NCBI GenBank assembly: GCA_051306415.1
Contig: JBPPNE010000024.1
Span: 1-29,240, forward strand
Direction: 5' to 3'
Origin: CBDDRG01 sp051306415
GTDB lineage: Bacteria; Pseudomonadota; Gammaproteobacteria; Pseudomonadales; Porticoccaceae
Length of the DNA stretch: 29,240 bases
The position numbers and the translations under genes are program-made. The notes beneath the pieces are model-generated. The model searched no databases, was not told where the DNA came from, and worked only from the letters and a program-made list of their open reading frames with translations. Below, in pieces: positions 15,852 to 24,018 of the stretch; the stretch's first letter is position 1; every line of letters begins with the position of its first letter.

Positions 15852-15866
15852 GGTGAATTTCCTCGG

Positions 15867-16661
15867 TTACTTGACTGACGCTAGAAAATCTTTCACAGCC
15901 TTGACAAAGGTGGTGATGTCTTCAATTTCCGGGCGGTGACCGACACCGGGAATGCTGACCACCTGCGCTTGCGGGAGAACGGTCTTGTATTTGTCGATGC
16001 AACCCTGCGGCACGACGCGGTCTTTTTCGCCCCGAATCAGCAGTGTCGGCAGCTTGACGTTGGCGGCACTGCGCAGCAACCACGGCAGGCTGGGGTTGAA
16101 CATATAGGGCTCCCAGCCAATACGGGCGCTTTCAGAGCGCGCATCTTCGAACAGCTCGAATTGCTCTGGGCTCATGGCGCCGCCGTAGATTTTGCCGAAC
16201 TCGCCGTCCTGCTTCTCCACGGACAGGCGCAGGTAAGAGTTGATGGTACAAGCAAATGCTTCGGCAATCTCGCCTTGATCCGGCTTCAGGCCCATGGGTC
16301 CGACCAGCGTCACGCTGGACAGCATCTCGGGATTTGCCGCCGCCATTTCGGCCGCGATGTAGCCACCGGCAGAGAAGCCGAGCACGTCAACTTTCCCCAG
16401 CTTGAGTTCACGAATGACGTTGAGATAAAAAATGGCCACATCACGGTGGCGCCACATCCAGTCTTGCTTCGGAGTTTTACCAAACCCCGGTTGCAACGGA
16501 ATGATCAGCTCACGATTCTTCGCCAGCTCTTCATTCCATGTCATCCAGCCCGTGTACCCCATCTCGTCGTGGAGCACTAATAATGGTTTTCCGGTACCCC
16601 CGCGAACTATCGCGAGATCTGTTCCAGCGACGCTGGTCGTTGTTTCAGTCCAAGTAGCCAA
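15867..16661 (-). CDS. Alpha/beta-fold hydrolase
   Basis: 264-aa cytoplasmic hydrolase. Nucleophile elbow GFSAGG with S97, acid D214 in GEKDRVVP, and H242 in GVGHRPEIED form the catalytic triad. The oxyanion-side motif is HDEMG (31-35) rather than the usual HG. The start is a TTG at 16661 with AAGGGG about 7 nt upstream; there is no in-frame ATG nearby. It is first in a two-gene operon with the long LLM oxidoreductase. Possible roles are an esterase, lactonase or C-C bond hydrolase; the sequence does not decide between them. Confidence 0.9.
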   Translation of the reverse strand: MATWTETTTSVAGTDLAIVRGGTGKPLLVLHDEMGYTGWMTWNEELAKNRELIIPLQPGFGKTPKQDWMWRHRDVAIFYLNVIRELKLGKVDVLGFSAGGYIAAEMAAANPEMLSSVTLVGPMGLKPDQGEIAEAFACTINSYLRLSVEKQDGEFGKIYGGAMSPEQFELFEDARSESARIGWEPYMFNPSLPWLLRSAANVKLPTLLIRGEKDRVVPQGCIDKYKTVLPQAQVVSIPGVGHRPEIEDITTFVKAVKDFLASVK

Positions 16662-17454
16662 TGGTTTCCCCTTTTTAAAGTTGGTTGATGAAATGTTGGA
16701 TTAGTTAATTTGAAAAGTCACTTGATGGCGTTTGATGAGTGATATAACGAGTCTTTTGACGGAGCTGAATTGAGCAGCGCCAGCTGACAACAACTTATAA
16801 TAAATAGCCTACCTGGGTTAGACGCGCAGCCCGCTTTCAATCGAACGAACCTGATAGCCAAACTGAGCCGCTGCAGCCCACAAGACACCGTGGAGCCTGA
16901 ATTGATCCCATTCAACCACAAAAAAACAATTTCAGGCAACCTTAAATTTTCCTGCGCTCATGCGCTAAATCAATGGGCACCTATTTCACCTCGGACTGCC
17001 AATTATCGATTCGGCGCTCCATAATCAAGTCCTTTGGCAGGCACACGGCAGCCGCCAACCCACTCCATCTCTGGTGGTGCACTTCGCCCCCAGTGCATAG
17101 GGGTTTTACCCAGCAGCCCGTTTGTGGACACGCCTATCATGTGTCGAATACGGGCTGCAGCCTCCCGCCATCCTGGCGATCAATCACCCTACCCTTCATC
17201 TGTGTGCCTTTCGGGCCCGCGGTTCGACATTGCCAACCAGTACTAGCGTCGCGGCAAACCCACCGAATAGGCACGCCTCTACGCCTGTTGGGTTCGCCTC
17301 GGGCCGGCACTGACGACTGTTGCGCCCTCCCTAAGCTGCTGCCACCGCGCCTAGGAGCCTGTCGGAGCGATGTACCAAATCCGTGTCAAATAGCCCATGT
17401 GCGGAAACCCCCAGGTTGCTTTCGTGGCCGAATTTGCCGGGCTCCACAAAATAG
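16662..17454. other. Stretch without a supported gene
   Basis: About 790 bp. The first ~300 bp are AT-rich and must hold the promoter of the alpha/beta hydrolase, but I cannot name clear hexamers. The rest contains only short frames without a convincing Shine-Dalgarno or family motif. A plus-strand frame at 16973-17458 (161 aa) is rich in Pro, Arg and Cys and looks non-coding. On the minus strand one frame is open over about 260 bp from 17454 with a single TAG. It could be a decayed gene fragment; I do not recognise it. Confidence 0.5.
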
Positions 17455-18015
17455 CTAGAGCCAGCGGCTGTGACGCGAGAATTGGGTGCGCAGAAACTCC
17501 ATCTGGTCACCCAGTATCCGCCGGGAATTGATCAGCGCCAGGTACTCGGCGTTATTTGGACGATAGGGTAGCGCCGCCAACTCCATACCAGTTTCCTCAA
17601 GTAGGCAGTTGGCCTTGTGTTGATTACAGCGGCGACAGGCGGCGACAACATTTTCCCAGCGATCAGCCCCTCCCCTAGACAGCGGGATAATGTGATCGCG
17701 GGTCAACACACTCGGCGCGAACACCCGAACGCAGTACATACAGAGGTGGTTGTCGCGAGCGAACAATGCCTGGTTAGACAACGGGAAATTGGAACGCGGG
17801 CGCGCCAATTGCCCACCCCCACAGGCGATAATGCTCGGCAATTCAATCTGTGAACGGCACCCGTTAATCCGGGAGTACCCGCCACGAACCGTCTGGACTA
17901 CCTCGCCCAGGCTCCAAGCCACCAGCTCGCGGGCATAGAGACACACCGCTTCCTGCCAGTCCAGCCATTCGATGGGCTGCCCGGCCAGATTCAGCCGCAG
18001 AATTTTCGCCGACAT
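17455..18015 (-). CDS. HNH endonuclease family protein
   Basis: 186-aa protein with a zinc-stabilised HNH nuclease domain in the second half: CMYC (92-95), RDHIIPLSRGG with D107-H108, N122 in RWENVVAAC, and CRRCN (127-131). The N-terminal half (KILRLNLAGQPIEWLDWQEAVCLYARE...GYSRI...PSIIA) is the conserved leader of a widespread family of free-standing HNH proteins whose cellular role is unclear; most are not mobile elements. The ATG at 18015 is the only reasonable start. It stands alone, with a terminator-like hairpin 40 nt upstream of its start. Confidence 0.88.
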   Translation of the reverse strand: MSAKILRLNLAGQPIEWLDWQEAVCLYARELVAWSLGEVVQTVRGGYSRINGCRSQIELPSIIACGGGQLARPRSNFPLSNQALFARDNHLCMYCVRVFAPSVLTRDHIIPLSRGGADRWENVVAACRRCNQHKANCLLEETGMELAALPYRPNNAEYLALINSRRILGDQMEFLRTQFSRHSRWL

Positions 18016-18045
18016 TATTGCCCCCAGCCCCCACGTACGACCGCG

Positions 18046-18232
18046 CCAGAATGCAAAAGCCCCGGCGAGAGTACTGGCCGGGGCTTGGAATAGAGATCGT
18101 CACCTGGGCAACGCTGAAAGACACCCGGACGCTGATCTCGCCGGAGAATTCGGTAGGTCGACAAGTATCCTACAAAGGCAGCGAAGTTGAAGACTTACCC
18201 CCATCAAATAGTTACAGGACCCATTAACCTTC
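18046..18232 (-). ncRNA. Candidate small RNA or leader transcript, unidentified
   Basis: A near-consensus promoter (18239-18266) faces left with a predicted start near 18232. About 150 nt later a 10-bp GC-rich hairpin with a short T-run (18053-18086) occurs, before the HNH gene. No open frame with a Shine-Dalgarno lies between them. This is the layout of a free-standing sRNA of about 180 nt, or of an attenuated leader for the HNH gene. It is not 6S, tmRNA or SRP RNA by any motif I can see. Confidence 0.45.
18053..18086 (-). terminator. GC-rich hairpin upstream of the HNH gene
   Basis: AAGCCCCGGC (18057-18066) pairs perfectly with GCCGGGGCTT (18077-18086) across a 10-nt loop. On the minus strand it is followed by TTTTGC, a short U-run, so it is best read as a leftward terminator of moderate strength. 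Confidence 0.6.
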
Positions 18233-18238
18233 GGGCCG

Positions 18239-18266
18239 ATCATAACTGCTTGGCAAATGCTGTCAA
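18239..18266 (-). promoter_or_regulatory. Strong sigma70-type promoter facing left
   Basis: Minus-strand TTGACA (18261-18266) and TATGAT (18239-18244) with a 16-bp spacer. The -35 is perfect and the -10 matches five of six. It begins just downstream of the terminator of the GGA-rich RNA, so it drives a separate transcript. Confidence 0.65.
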
Positions 18267-18283
18267 TGGGGATTTCAGGTGGC

Positions 18284-18319
18284 AAAAAAAACGCCCTTTG
18301 CCGGGGTGGCAAAAGGGCG
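18284..18319 (-). terminator. Intrinsic terminator of the GGA-rich sRNA
   Basis: Minus strand: CGCCCTTTTGCC, loop ACCCC, GGCAAAGGGCG, then eight T (18284-18291). A long GC-rich stem with one bulged base and a full T-run. No protein gene precedes it on this strand, which implies a non-coding transcript. Confidence 0.9.
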
Positions 18320-18581
18320 CAGATGGGGGTTTCCACTATAGATACTGTCCAGCCGTGGTCATGTATCTATTTCTAAGCTTGACGTCCTGTCTCTCCTGGC
18401 AGCAAACAAAATCCCTTTAGACACTCATAAATCCCTTTACTCATGTCGTCCCTGCCACCACGCTTCCTGCGAGCCAACCAACTTCCGTGTAACTCCATCC
18501 CTCGACATCCCTGAAGTACAGCTTCCCGACCTTGGGAAGAGCATCCTCCTTGATTACACATCCTTGTCCAGCACGTCCTTG
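18284..18581 (-). ncRNA. CsrB/RsmZ-type regulatory sRNA (GGA-rich)
   Basis: About 298 nt on the minus strand, from a candidate -10 (TATTCT, 18587-18592) to a strong terminator. I count 17 GGA triplets; about five are expected by chance. Many lie in the contexts that CsrA/RsmA binds: CAGGGATG, GAGGGATGG, CAAGGAGGATG, CAGGAAG, CAGGGACG, AAGGGATT twice, CAGGAGAG and CAGGACG. CsrB-family RNAs work by titrating CsrA/RsmA through such repeats. A GacA-box-like palindrome lies about 68 bp upstream of the predicted start, as expected for a Gac-controlled RNA. The 62-aa frame in this stretch (18373-18561) has no family motif. Start position is inferred; the family call rests on motif density, terminator and upstream site. 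Confidence 0.78.
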
Positions 18582-18635
18582 CGGAAAGAATAATGCGCTT
18601 ACGCCCACCAAGACGCCATTCGGAAAAAGCTGGTT

Positions 18636-18661
18636 TTCATGTAGGATATTTCCTACATGAA
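18636..18661. promoter_or_regulatory. GacA-box-like palindrome
   Basis: Perfect inverted repeat: 11-bp arms TTCATGTAGGA / TCCTACATGAA around 4 bp. Its core TGTAGG-N6-CCTACA (18640-18657) has the spacing of the GacA/UvrY upstream activating sequence (TGTAAG-N6-CTTACA) with one symmetrical change per half-site. It lies upstream of the GGA-rich sRNA, whose -35 is poor, as expected for an activated promoter. Confidence 0.7.
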
Positions 18662-18670
18662 CGAGTCCAA

Positions 18671-18699
18671 TTGACCATTCCAGACCTCTCGGTTAGGGT
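18671..18699 (+). promoter_or_regulatory. Candidate promoter of xseB-ispA-dxs
   Basis: TTGACC (18671-18676), 17-bp spacer, TAGGGT (18694-18699). Good -35, mediocre -10. Located 34 nt before the xseB start, with no better alternative seen. Confidence 0.4.
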
Positions 18700-18732
18700 G
18701 ACGGCCTCCTTATTCAGCAAAGTATCACCGCC

Positions 18733-19005
18733 GTGTCTTCGCGAAAAAAAGTAGTCGATTTCGAACGGAGCCTCCAGCAACTGGAAGCACTCGTTGAAGC
18801 ATTGGAGGAGGGCAATCTCAGTCTGGAAGATTCACTCAAGTCCTTTGAGCAAGGCGTCAGAATCACCCGCGAGTGCCAACAAGCACTTAAATCTGCGGAG
18901 CAACGCATTGCGATTCTCACCCAGGACTTGACCGGCGAATCCGACCCCAACCCATTCCTGGAGCCAGATACAGACATTGATGACGGCCAAGGGGATGACG
19001 CGTGA
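18733..19005 (+). CDS. xseB: Exonuclease VII small subunit
   Basis: 90-aa small subunit of exonuclease VII, a single-strand-specific DNA exonuclease; several XseB chains bind each XseA. The family core is clear: FERSLQQLEALVEALEEGNLSLEDSLKSFEQGVRITRECQQALKSAEQRI (residues 10-59), a helical hairpin with heptad-like leucines, followed by an acidic tail. The start is a GTG at 18733 with no obvious Shine-Dalgarno; no earlier in-frame start fits. The stop overlaps the ispA start in GTGA, and the order xseB-ispA-dxs is typical of gammaproteobacteria. xseA is not in the window. Confidence 0.95.
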   Translation: MSSRKKVVDFERSLQQLEALVEALEEGNLSLEDSLKSFEQGVRITRECQQALKSAEQRIAILTQDLTGESDPNPFLEPDTDIDDGQGDDA

Positions 19006-19883
19006 CAGACGCGATCAACGCGTTCTTTACTGCCTGCCGCGGCCGAGTCGACCGCGCACTGGATCAATGTCTACCGCAATCCACCCATCCTCTCCATGAC
19101 GCGCTACGGTACGCCGTGCTCGGCGGCGGCAAGCGCATTCGTCCGATCCTCACTTACGGCGTCGCCGAAGCGCTGGGCGGGATCACTGAGGATACCGACC
19201 GTGCCGCCTGCGCGGTCGAATTGATCCACGCTTACTCCCTTATCCACGACGATCTTCCGGCGATGGACAATGACGACTTGCGCCGCGGGAACCCGACCTG
19301 CCACATCGCCTTCGGTGAGGCCACAGCGATTCTTGCCGGCGACGCGCTGCACGCTTTGGCCTTCGAGCAGATCACCACCATGCGGCAGATTCCCCCAGCA
19401 ATGATCGTGCAGGCAACCCGTATTCTCGCCAAAGCGGCGGGGCCGCAGGGGATGGTATACGGCCAGGCGATGGATCTCGACGCCACTGGAGAGAAACTAT
19501 CCCTCGCAGCCTTGGAAACCATGCACCTGCGCAAAACCGGCGACCTGATCAGCGCTAGCATTGCTCTCGGCGCCATCAGCGCCCGGTGTAGTGATGATGC
19601 TACCCTCGCCGCTCTCCGCAGCTATGCAACGGCCATCGGTCTGGCATTTCAAATCAAGGATGACATCCTCGATGACGAGGGAAACACAGCAGCCATTGGC
19701 AAGCGTCAGGGCGCCGATCGCAATCTCGATAAATCCACCTACACGTCGCTGCTGGGCATTGCCGGGGCCAAGGTGCGTCTCCACCAACTTCAGCAGCAGA
19801 GTCTCCATGCGCTGACGCCATTTGACGACCGCGCCAACTACCTGCGCGGCATTGCCCATTACATCGTCGCGCGGGATCACTGA
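19002..19883 (+). CDS. ispA: IspA, (2E,6E)-farnesyl diphosphate synthase
   Basis: 293-aa prenyltransferase condensing IPP with DMAPP and GPP to farnesyl diphosphate, the precursor of undecaprenyl phosphate and quinone side chains. Visible: GGGKRIRP (41-48), first aspartate-rich motif DDLPAMD (83-89) followed by DNDDLRRGNPTCH, GQAMDLDA, and the second motif DDILD (220-224). The GTG at 19002 overlaps the xseB stop by 4 nt, so translation is coupled. The length matches E. coli IspA (299). It precedes dxs, which supplies the pathway. Confidence 0.96.
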   Translation: MTDAINAFFTACRGRVDRALDQCLPQSTHPLHDALRYAVLGGGKRIRPILTYGVAEALGGITEDTDRAACAVELIHAYSLIHDDLPAMDNDDLRRGNPTCHIAFGEATAILAGDALHALAFEQITTMRQIPPAMIVQATRILAKAAGPQGMVYGQAMDLDATGEKLSLAALETMHLRKTGDLISASIALGAISARCSDDATLAALRSYATAIGLAFQIKDDILDDEGNTAAIGKRQGADRNLDKSTYTSLLGIAGAKVRLHQLQQQSLHALTPFDDRANYLRGIAHYIVARDH

Positions 19884-19938
19884 GGCTCCGGCAGTCCTTT
19901 TGGTGTAAGATCGCGACCTCGAAACTGATCGTCCCGCC

Positions 19939-21894
19939 ATGGCCACGCAGTTCACCGAAATCCCCCTCGCCCGACCAGCAACGCCTTTGTTGGACACCCT
20001 TGACGGCCCGCCACAGCTGCGCCAGCTAGCGCCCGGAACGCTCCTTCAACTCGCGGACGAACTGCGCGCCTATCTGCTCTACAGCGTAGGGCATACCGGT
20101 GGCCACTTCGGCGCAGGGCTAGGCGTTGTCGAACTGACCATCGCCCTCCACTACGTATTCAATACACCGCACGACCGCCTCGTTTGGGATGTTGGCCACC
20201 AGACCTACCCACACAAAATCCTGACCGGCCGCCGCGATGCGATTCTATCCGTGCGCCAGCCCGGCGGTTTATCCGGCTTCCCCAAGCGCTCGGAGAGTGA
20301 GTACGACACCTTTGGCGTAGGTCACTCCAGCACCTCGCTGAGTGCCGCACTGGGTATGGCGATCGCTGCCCGTATGCGTGGCGAGGAGCGCGCCACCGTT
20401 GCCGTCATCGGCGACGGCGCCATGACTGCGGGGATGGCCTTCGAAGCACTAAACCATATCAGCCACGTCGATGACAATCTGTTGGTCATTCTCAACGACA
20501 ACAATATGTCGATCTCCCGCAATGTGGGCGGGCTGGCCACTTATTTTTCCAAACTCTGGTCGAGTCGGCTCTACAATCTCATTCGCGAGGGCGGGAAACG
20601 ACTACTGAAGACATTCCCCTCGACCTCCACCTTCGTGCGCAAGACCGAAGAATTGATGAAAGCGCTGGTCGCGCCGGGCATCATCTTCGAGGAGCTTGGC
20701 TTTACCTACATCGGCCCGATCGACGGCCACCAGCTGCCACTACTGGTGCAGACACTCGAAAATCTCAAGCAGATCAGCGGGCCGGTGTTGCTGCACGTCA
20801 TCACCTGCAAGGGCATGGGCTTCGCCCCGGCCGAGCGGGATCCCGTTGGCTATCATGCACTGAACAAGATTGAGCCCGCCGCCAAGAATACCCCGCCGGC
20901 GCCAACCGCTAGCAAGCTCAAATATCAGCAGGTGTTTGGCAACTGGCTATGCGATATGGCCACTGTGGAACCCCGCCTCGTCGGCATCACTCCAGCGATG
21001 AGCGAAGGCTCCGGGATGGTGGCATTCGCCGAGCGCTTTCCCGACCGGTTTCATGATGTTGCCATTGCGGAGCAGCATGCGGTTACGCTCGCCGCTGGCC
21101 TCGCCTGCGAGCACCAGAAGCCGGTGGTGGCGATCTACTCGACGTTTCTGCAGCGTGCCTACGACCAATTGATTCACGACGTCGCACTGCAGAATCTCGA
21201 TGTGCTGTTCGCCATCGACCGCGCGGGACTGGTCGGCGAAGACGGCGCCACCCACGCCGGCAGCTTCGACCTCAGCTATCTGCGCTGCATTCCCAACCTG
21301 CTGGTGATGGCGCCCTCCGACGAGAACGAAGCCCGTCAAATGCTCTATACCGGGTTCGTTTATCCCGGCCCCGCTGCCGTCCGCTATCCCCGTGGCACCG
21401 GCACCGGCGTCACCATCGAGGCAACCATGACGGCTTTGCCTATCGGCAAAGGCGTGGTCAGGCAGCGCGGACAGCGGATTGCCATCGCCAACTTCGGCGC
21501 GCTGTTGCCGCAGGCAATGGCGGTCGCCGCAACCCTCGGGGCGACGATTGCGGACATGCGTTTCGTCAAACCCCTGGACCGCGCCCTGATCGAAGAGCTC
21601 GCCCGCAGCCACGACCTGCTGGTTACCGTGGAGGAGAATGTCATTGCCGGCGGCGCGGGCGCCGGCATCGGCGAATATCTCGCCGCAGCTGGGATTGTGG
21701 TGCCCCTGCTTCACCTCGGTCTACCCGATCAATTCATTGACCACAACACGCCAGCTGCACAGCTGAGTCAATCCGGGCTTGACGAAAAGGGTATCGAACG
21801 TGCGATCCGGGCGCGGCTGTGCCAACTGGACCAACTGACGGGCACTCACTCCGCGCCGGGCACCGCCGCAGAATCCATTGCGGCCCAGAGGTAA
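19939..21894 (+). CDS. dxs: Dxs, 1-deoxy-D-xylulose-5-phosphate synthase
   Basis: First enzyme of the MEP pathway: thiamine-diphosphate-dependent condensation of pyruvate and glyceraldehyde-3-phosphate. The 651 aa hold SVGHTGGHFGAGLG (49-62), DVGHQTYPHKILTGR, the ThDP/Mg motif GDGAMTAGMAFEALNH (158-173) with NDNNMSIS, the catalytic-Glu segment IAEQHAVTLAAG (near 378) and DRAGLVGEDGATHAG. The C-terminus is about 20-30 residues longer than usual and ends in a low-complexity Ala/Ser/Thr tail. The ATG at 19939 is 55 nt after ispA and lacks a clear Shine-Dalgarno. Its stop lies only 6 bp from the stop of convergent dinG, with no terminator in between. Confidence 0.97.
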   Translation: MATQFTEIPLARPATPLLDTLDGPPQLRQLAPGTLLQLADELRAYLLYSVGHTGGHFGAGLGVVELTIALHYVFNTPHDRLVWDVGHQTYPHKILTGRRDAILSVRQPGGLSGFPKRSESEYDTFGVGHSSTSLSAALGMAIAARMRGEERATVAVIGDGAMTAGMAFEALNHISHVDDNLLVILNDNNMSISRNVGGLATYFSKLWSSRLYNLIREGGKRLLKTFPSTSTFVRKTEELMKALVAPGIIFEELGFTYIGPIDGHQLPLLVQTLENLKQISGPVLLHVITCKGMGFAPAERDPVGYHALNKIEPAAKNTPPAPTASKLKYQQVFGNWLCDMATVEPRLVGITPAMSEGSGMVAFAERFPDRFHDVAIAEQHAVTLAAGLACEHQKPVVAIYSTFLQRAYDQLIHDVALQNLDVLFAIDRAGLVGEDGATHAGSFDLSYLRCIPNLLVMAPSDENEARQMLYTGFVYPGPAAVRYPRGTGTGVTIEATMTALPIGKGVVRQRGQRIAIANFGALLPQAMAVAATLGATIADMRFVKPLDRALIEELARSHDLLVTVEENVIAGGAGAGIGEYLAAAGIVVPLLHLGLPDQFIDHNTPAAQLSQSGLDEKGIERAIRARLCQLDQLTGTHSAPGTAAESIAAQR

Positions 21895-21900
21895 AGCCCC

Positions 21901-24015
21901 TCAACCGAATTCGCGCCGAAACGGCGGTAACGCCGCAATCAGCTGGCGACCATAGGCTTTTGTCAGCAAACGCTTATCGAGAATGGTGACGCGACCAGTG
22001 TCAGTTTCGGTGCGGATCAGGCGGCCACAGGCCTGCGTCAACCGCAACGACGCATCGGGTAAACTGAGTTCGCGAAACGCATTACCGCCACCCGCCTCGA
22101 TCCATTCCGCGAGCGCCGCGTGAACCGGGTCGTCGGGTACCGCGAAAGGCAGCTTGGCAATAATGACATGGCGACAGTAATCGCCGGGCAGATCCATGCC
22201 CTCAGCGAAGCTCGCCAGACCGAAAATGACGCTACCCAGGCCGCTATCGATACGGGCCCGATGACGGCGCACAATCTCGTTGATCGTTAGCCTGCCCTGT
22301 ACCAGCAACCGCTCACCGAGCGTATCGGCCAGCTTGGCCGCGACCTCCTCCAGCTGGTATCGCGAGGCGAACAGCACCAACGCGCCTTCATCCGCAACGA
22401 GAAGATCGGGCAGGCCATCCACAATTGCCGCCGTGTGCGCGGCAGCTTCCCCTCCATCGGCGGCATTAGCCGGAACCGACAGCACGCCCGCTTTGGCGTA
22501 GTCGAAAGCGCCGGCGACCGCTTCACAAGGCGCCCCCTCCGGCAGACCGGTATCAGCACGAAAGCGGTCGAAGCCGCCGAGTGTGCGCAGGGTGGCCGAG
22601 GTCAGCACCGCGGCATAACAGCGCTGCCACAGCCGGTCGGCGAGCACCGGAGCCGCCGTTACCGGCGACACCGACACCCGAATGTCGCCACCATCCTCCA
22701 AGGTCAGCCAGCGGGCCGAGGGCGGCGCGCCCGCCGGTGCTGTGCCGACCATCGCCAACCACAACGCTGCCACCGCCTCGGCCCGGCCCAGCCACTGGCC
22801 GACGCCCTGAAAATACGGCTCCACATCGACCTTGGGAACCGGGTAATGGGGGTTGTCCAACGCTGCTTGCAGGGCGTCGTGCAGGCGCTCCAGGCGCGAC
22901 CGCAGGCGCTCGGACACGACCGCGAGCTCTCGGCACACCGCCAGGGATGCGGCGTCAACGACACCGCCGGGAAACCGATACTGCATACCGCCACGCTGTG
23001 CCCCCCGTTCCAGGACACTCGCAAACAGGGGCAAGCTTTCGCTGAGCAGTTCAGTAACCAGGCGAGCCATCTCGACAACGCTATCACCCCGCGCCACCAC
23101 GTCCGGATCGGTGCGGAAGTTTTCAGCGGCAACCGCCGGCTGCTTTTGCATTTGCTCTAGCCAACTGACCGTACTCTGCAGACGACATTGACCGGCAAAA
23201 TGATTGAGCGCCGCGCCACCCAAGCGATGCGCCTCATCGAAGATATAGAGGGTATCCTCCGGCGGCGGCAGGATGACGCCGCCACCGAGAGCCATGTCAG
23301 CCATCACCAGGTCATGGTTGGCGACAATGCAGTCCGCGTCGTCCAGACTATCGCGAGCCCGAAAAAAACAGCACTGGCTGATCAACCGGCAGCGGTGTCC
23401 GGCGCACTGACGGCGATCCACCGTGAGCGCGCGCCAGGTGGCATCGGGCACAGCCTCTACCCAGGCGTCACGGTCGCCGGCCCAACTCCCGCTGGCGAGC
23501 GCTTCAGCCATATCGCCAAACAGGCGAATACTCTGGGTATCGGCGCGAAACGGAATTTCGTCTTCGAACAAAAATTGCCCCGCACTCTGCGCGGCGACGG
23601 CGTCGCGGCAGCGCTCTAGCCGTACGGGGCAGAGATAGCGGCCTCTGCCCTTGGCGATTGCGAGACTATAATCCCAGCCGGTGGCAGCAAACAGGTCGGG
23701 AATATCGCGCTCCAGCAACTGCGCTTGCAGCGCGACGGTACCGGTGGCAACCACCACTTTCTTGCCCGCCGCTTTCGCCATCGGCAGCGCCGCCAGCAGG
23801 TAGGCCATGGTTTTACCGGTGCCGGTGCCCGCTTCAACCGCGGACACCCCCACCGGAGAGACCCGTTGACCAGCGGCATTGGTTTCGATACCGCCGAGGA
23901 ATCCGGCGACGGCAGCGATCATCTGGCGCTGGCCAAGGCGGGGCTTCCAGCCATTGGCCTTCAGGAAGCGTCGGTAGCTGTCCTGAATGCCGAGTTTGAG
24001 ATCCGCGGTCAGCAC
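21901..24015 (-). CDS. dinG: DinG-type ATP-dependent DNA helicase
   Basis: 704-aa XPD/DinG-family superfamily 2 helicase, 5'-3', with an iron-sulfur cluster; it resolves R-loops, forks and similar structures. Walker A EAGTGTGKT (61-69), four Fe-S cysteines C129, C204, C209, C215 (same spacing as E. coli DinG), DEAH box (260-263), and the C-terminal helicase segment LASFAEGMDLPGDYCRHVIIAKLPFAVP followed by QACGRLIRTETDTGRVTILDKRLLTKAYG. E. coli DinG is 716 aa. The start is a GTG at 24015, 3 nt after the acyltransferase stop, so it is co-transcribed with pyrB and the acyltransferase. YoaA is the near relative, but the length and C-terminus favour DinG. Confidence 0.93.
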   Translation of the reverse strand: MLTADLKLGIQDSYRRFLKANGWKPRLGQRQMIAAVAGFLGGIETNAAGQRVSPVGVSAVEAGTGTGKTMAYLLAALPMAKAAGKKVVVATGTVALQAQLLERDIPDLFAATGWDYSLAIAKGRGRYLCPVRLERCRDAVAAQSAGQFLFEDEIPFRADTQSIRLFGDMAEALASGSWAGDRDAWVEAVPDATWRALTVDRRQCAGHRCRLISQCCFFRARDSLDDADCIVANHDLVMADMALGGGVILPPPEDTLYIFDEAHRLGGAALNHFAGQCRLQSTVSWLEQMQKQPAVAAENFRTDPDVVARGDSVVEMARLVTELLSESLPLFASVLERGAQRGGMQYRFPGGVVDAASLAVCRELAVVSERLRSRLERLHDALQAALDNPHYPVPKVDVEPYFQGVGQWLGRAEAVAALWLAMVGTAPAGAPPSARWLTLEDGGDIRVSVSPVTAAPVLADRLWQRCYAAVLTSATLRTLGGFDRFRADTGLPEGAPCEAVAGAFDYAKAGVLSVPANAADGGEAAAHTAAIVDGLPDLLVADEGALVLFASRYQLEEVAAKLADTLGERLLVQGRLTINEIVRRHRARIDSGLGSVIFGLASFAEGMDLPGDYCRHVIIAKLPFAVPDDPVHAALAEWIEAGGGNAFRELSLPDASLRLTQACGRLIRTETDTGRVTILDKRLLTKAYGRQLIAALPPFRREFG

Positions 24016-24018
24016 GGC

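Noticed and set aside
18046..18232. 6S RNA
   Set aside because: Size is right, but no long closing stem with a central bubble is evident and the neighbours (zapA, ygfA) are absent.
18373..18561. 62-aa minus-strand frame inside the GGA-rich RNA
   Set aside because: Its composition follows from the GGA repeats, and it has no family resemblance. The AAGGAGG upstream is one of the repeated motifs, so it is not good evidence for translation.
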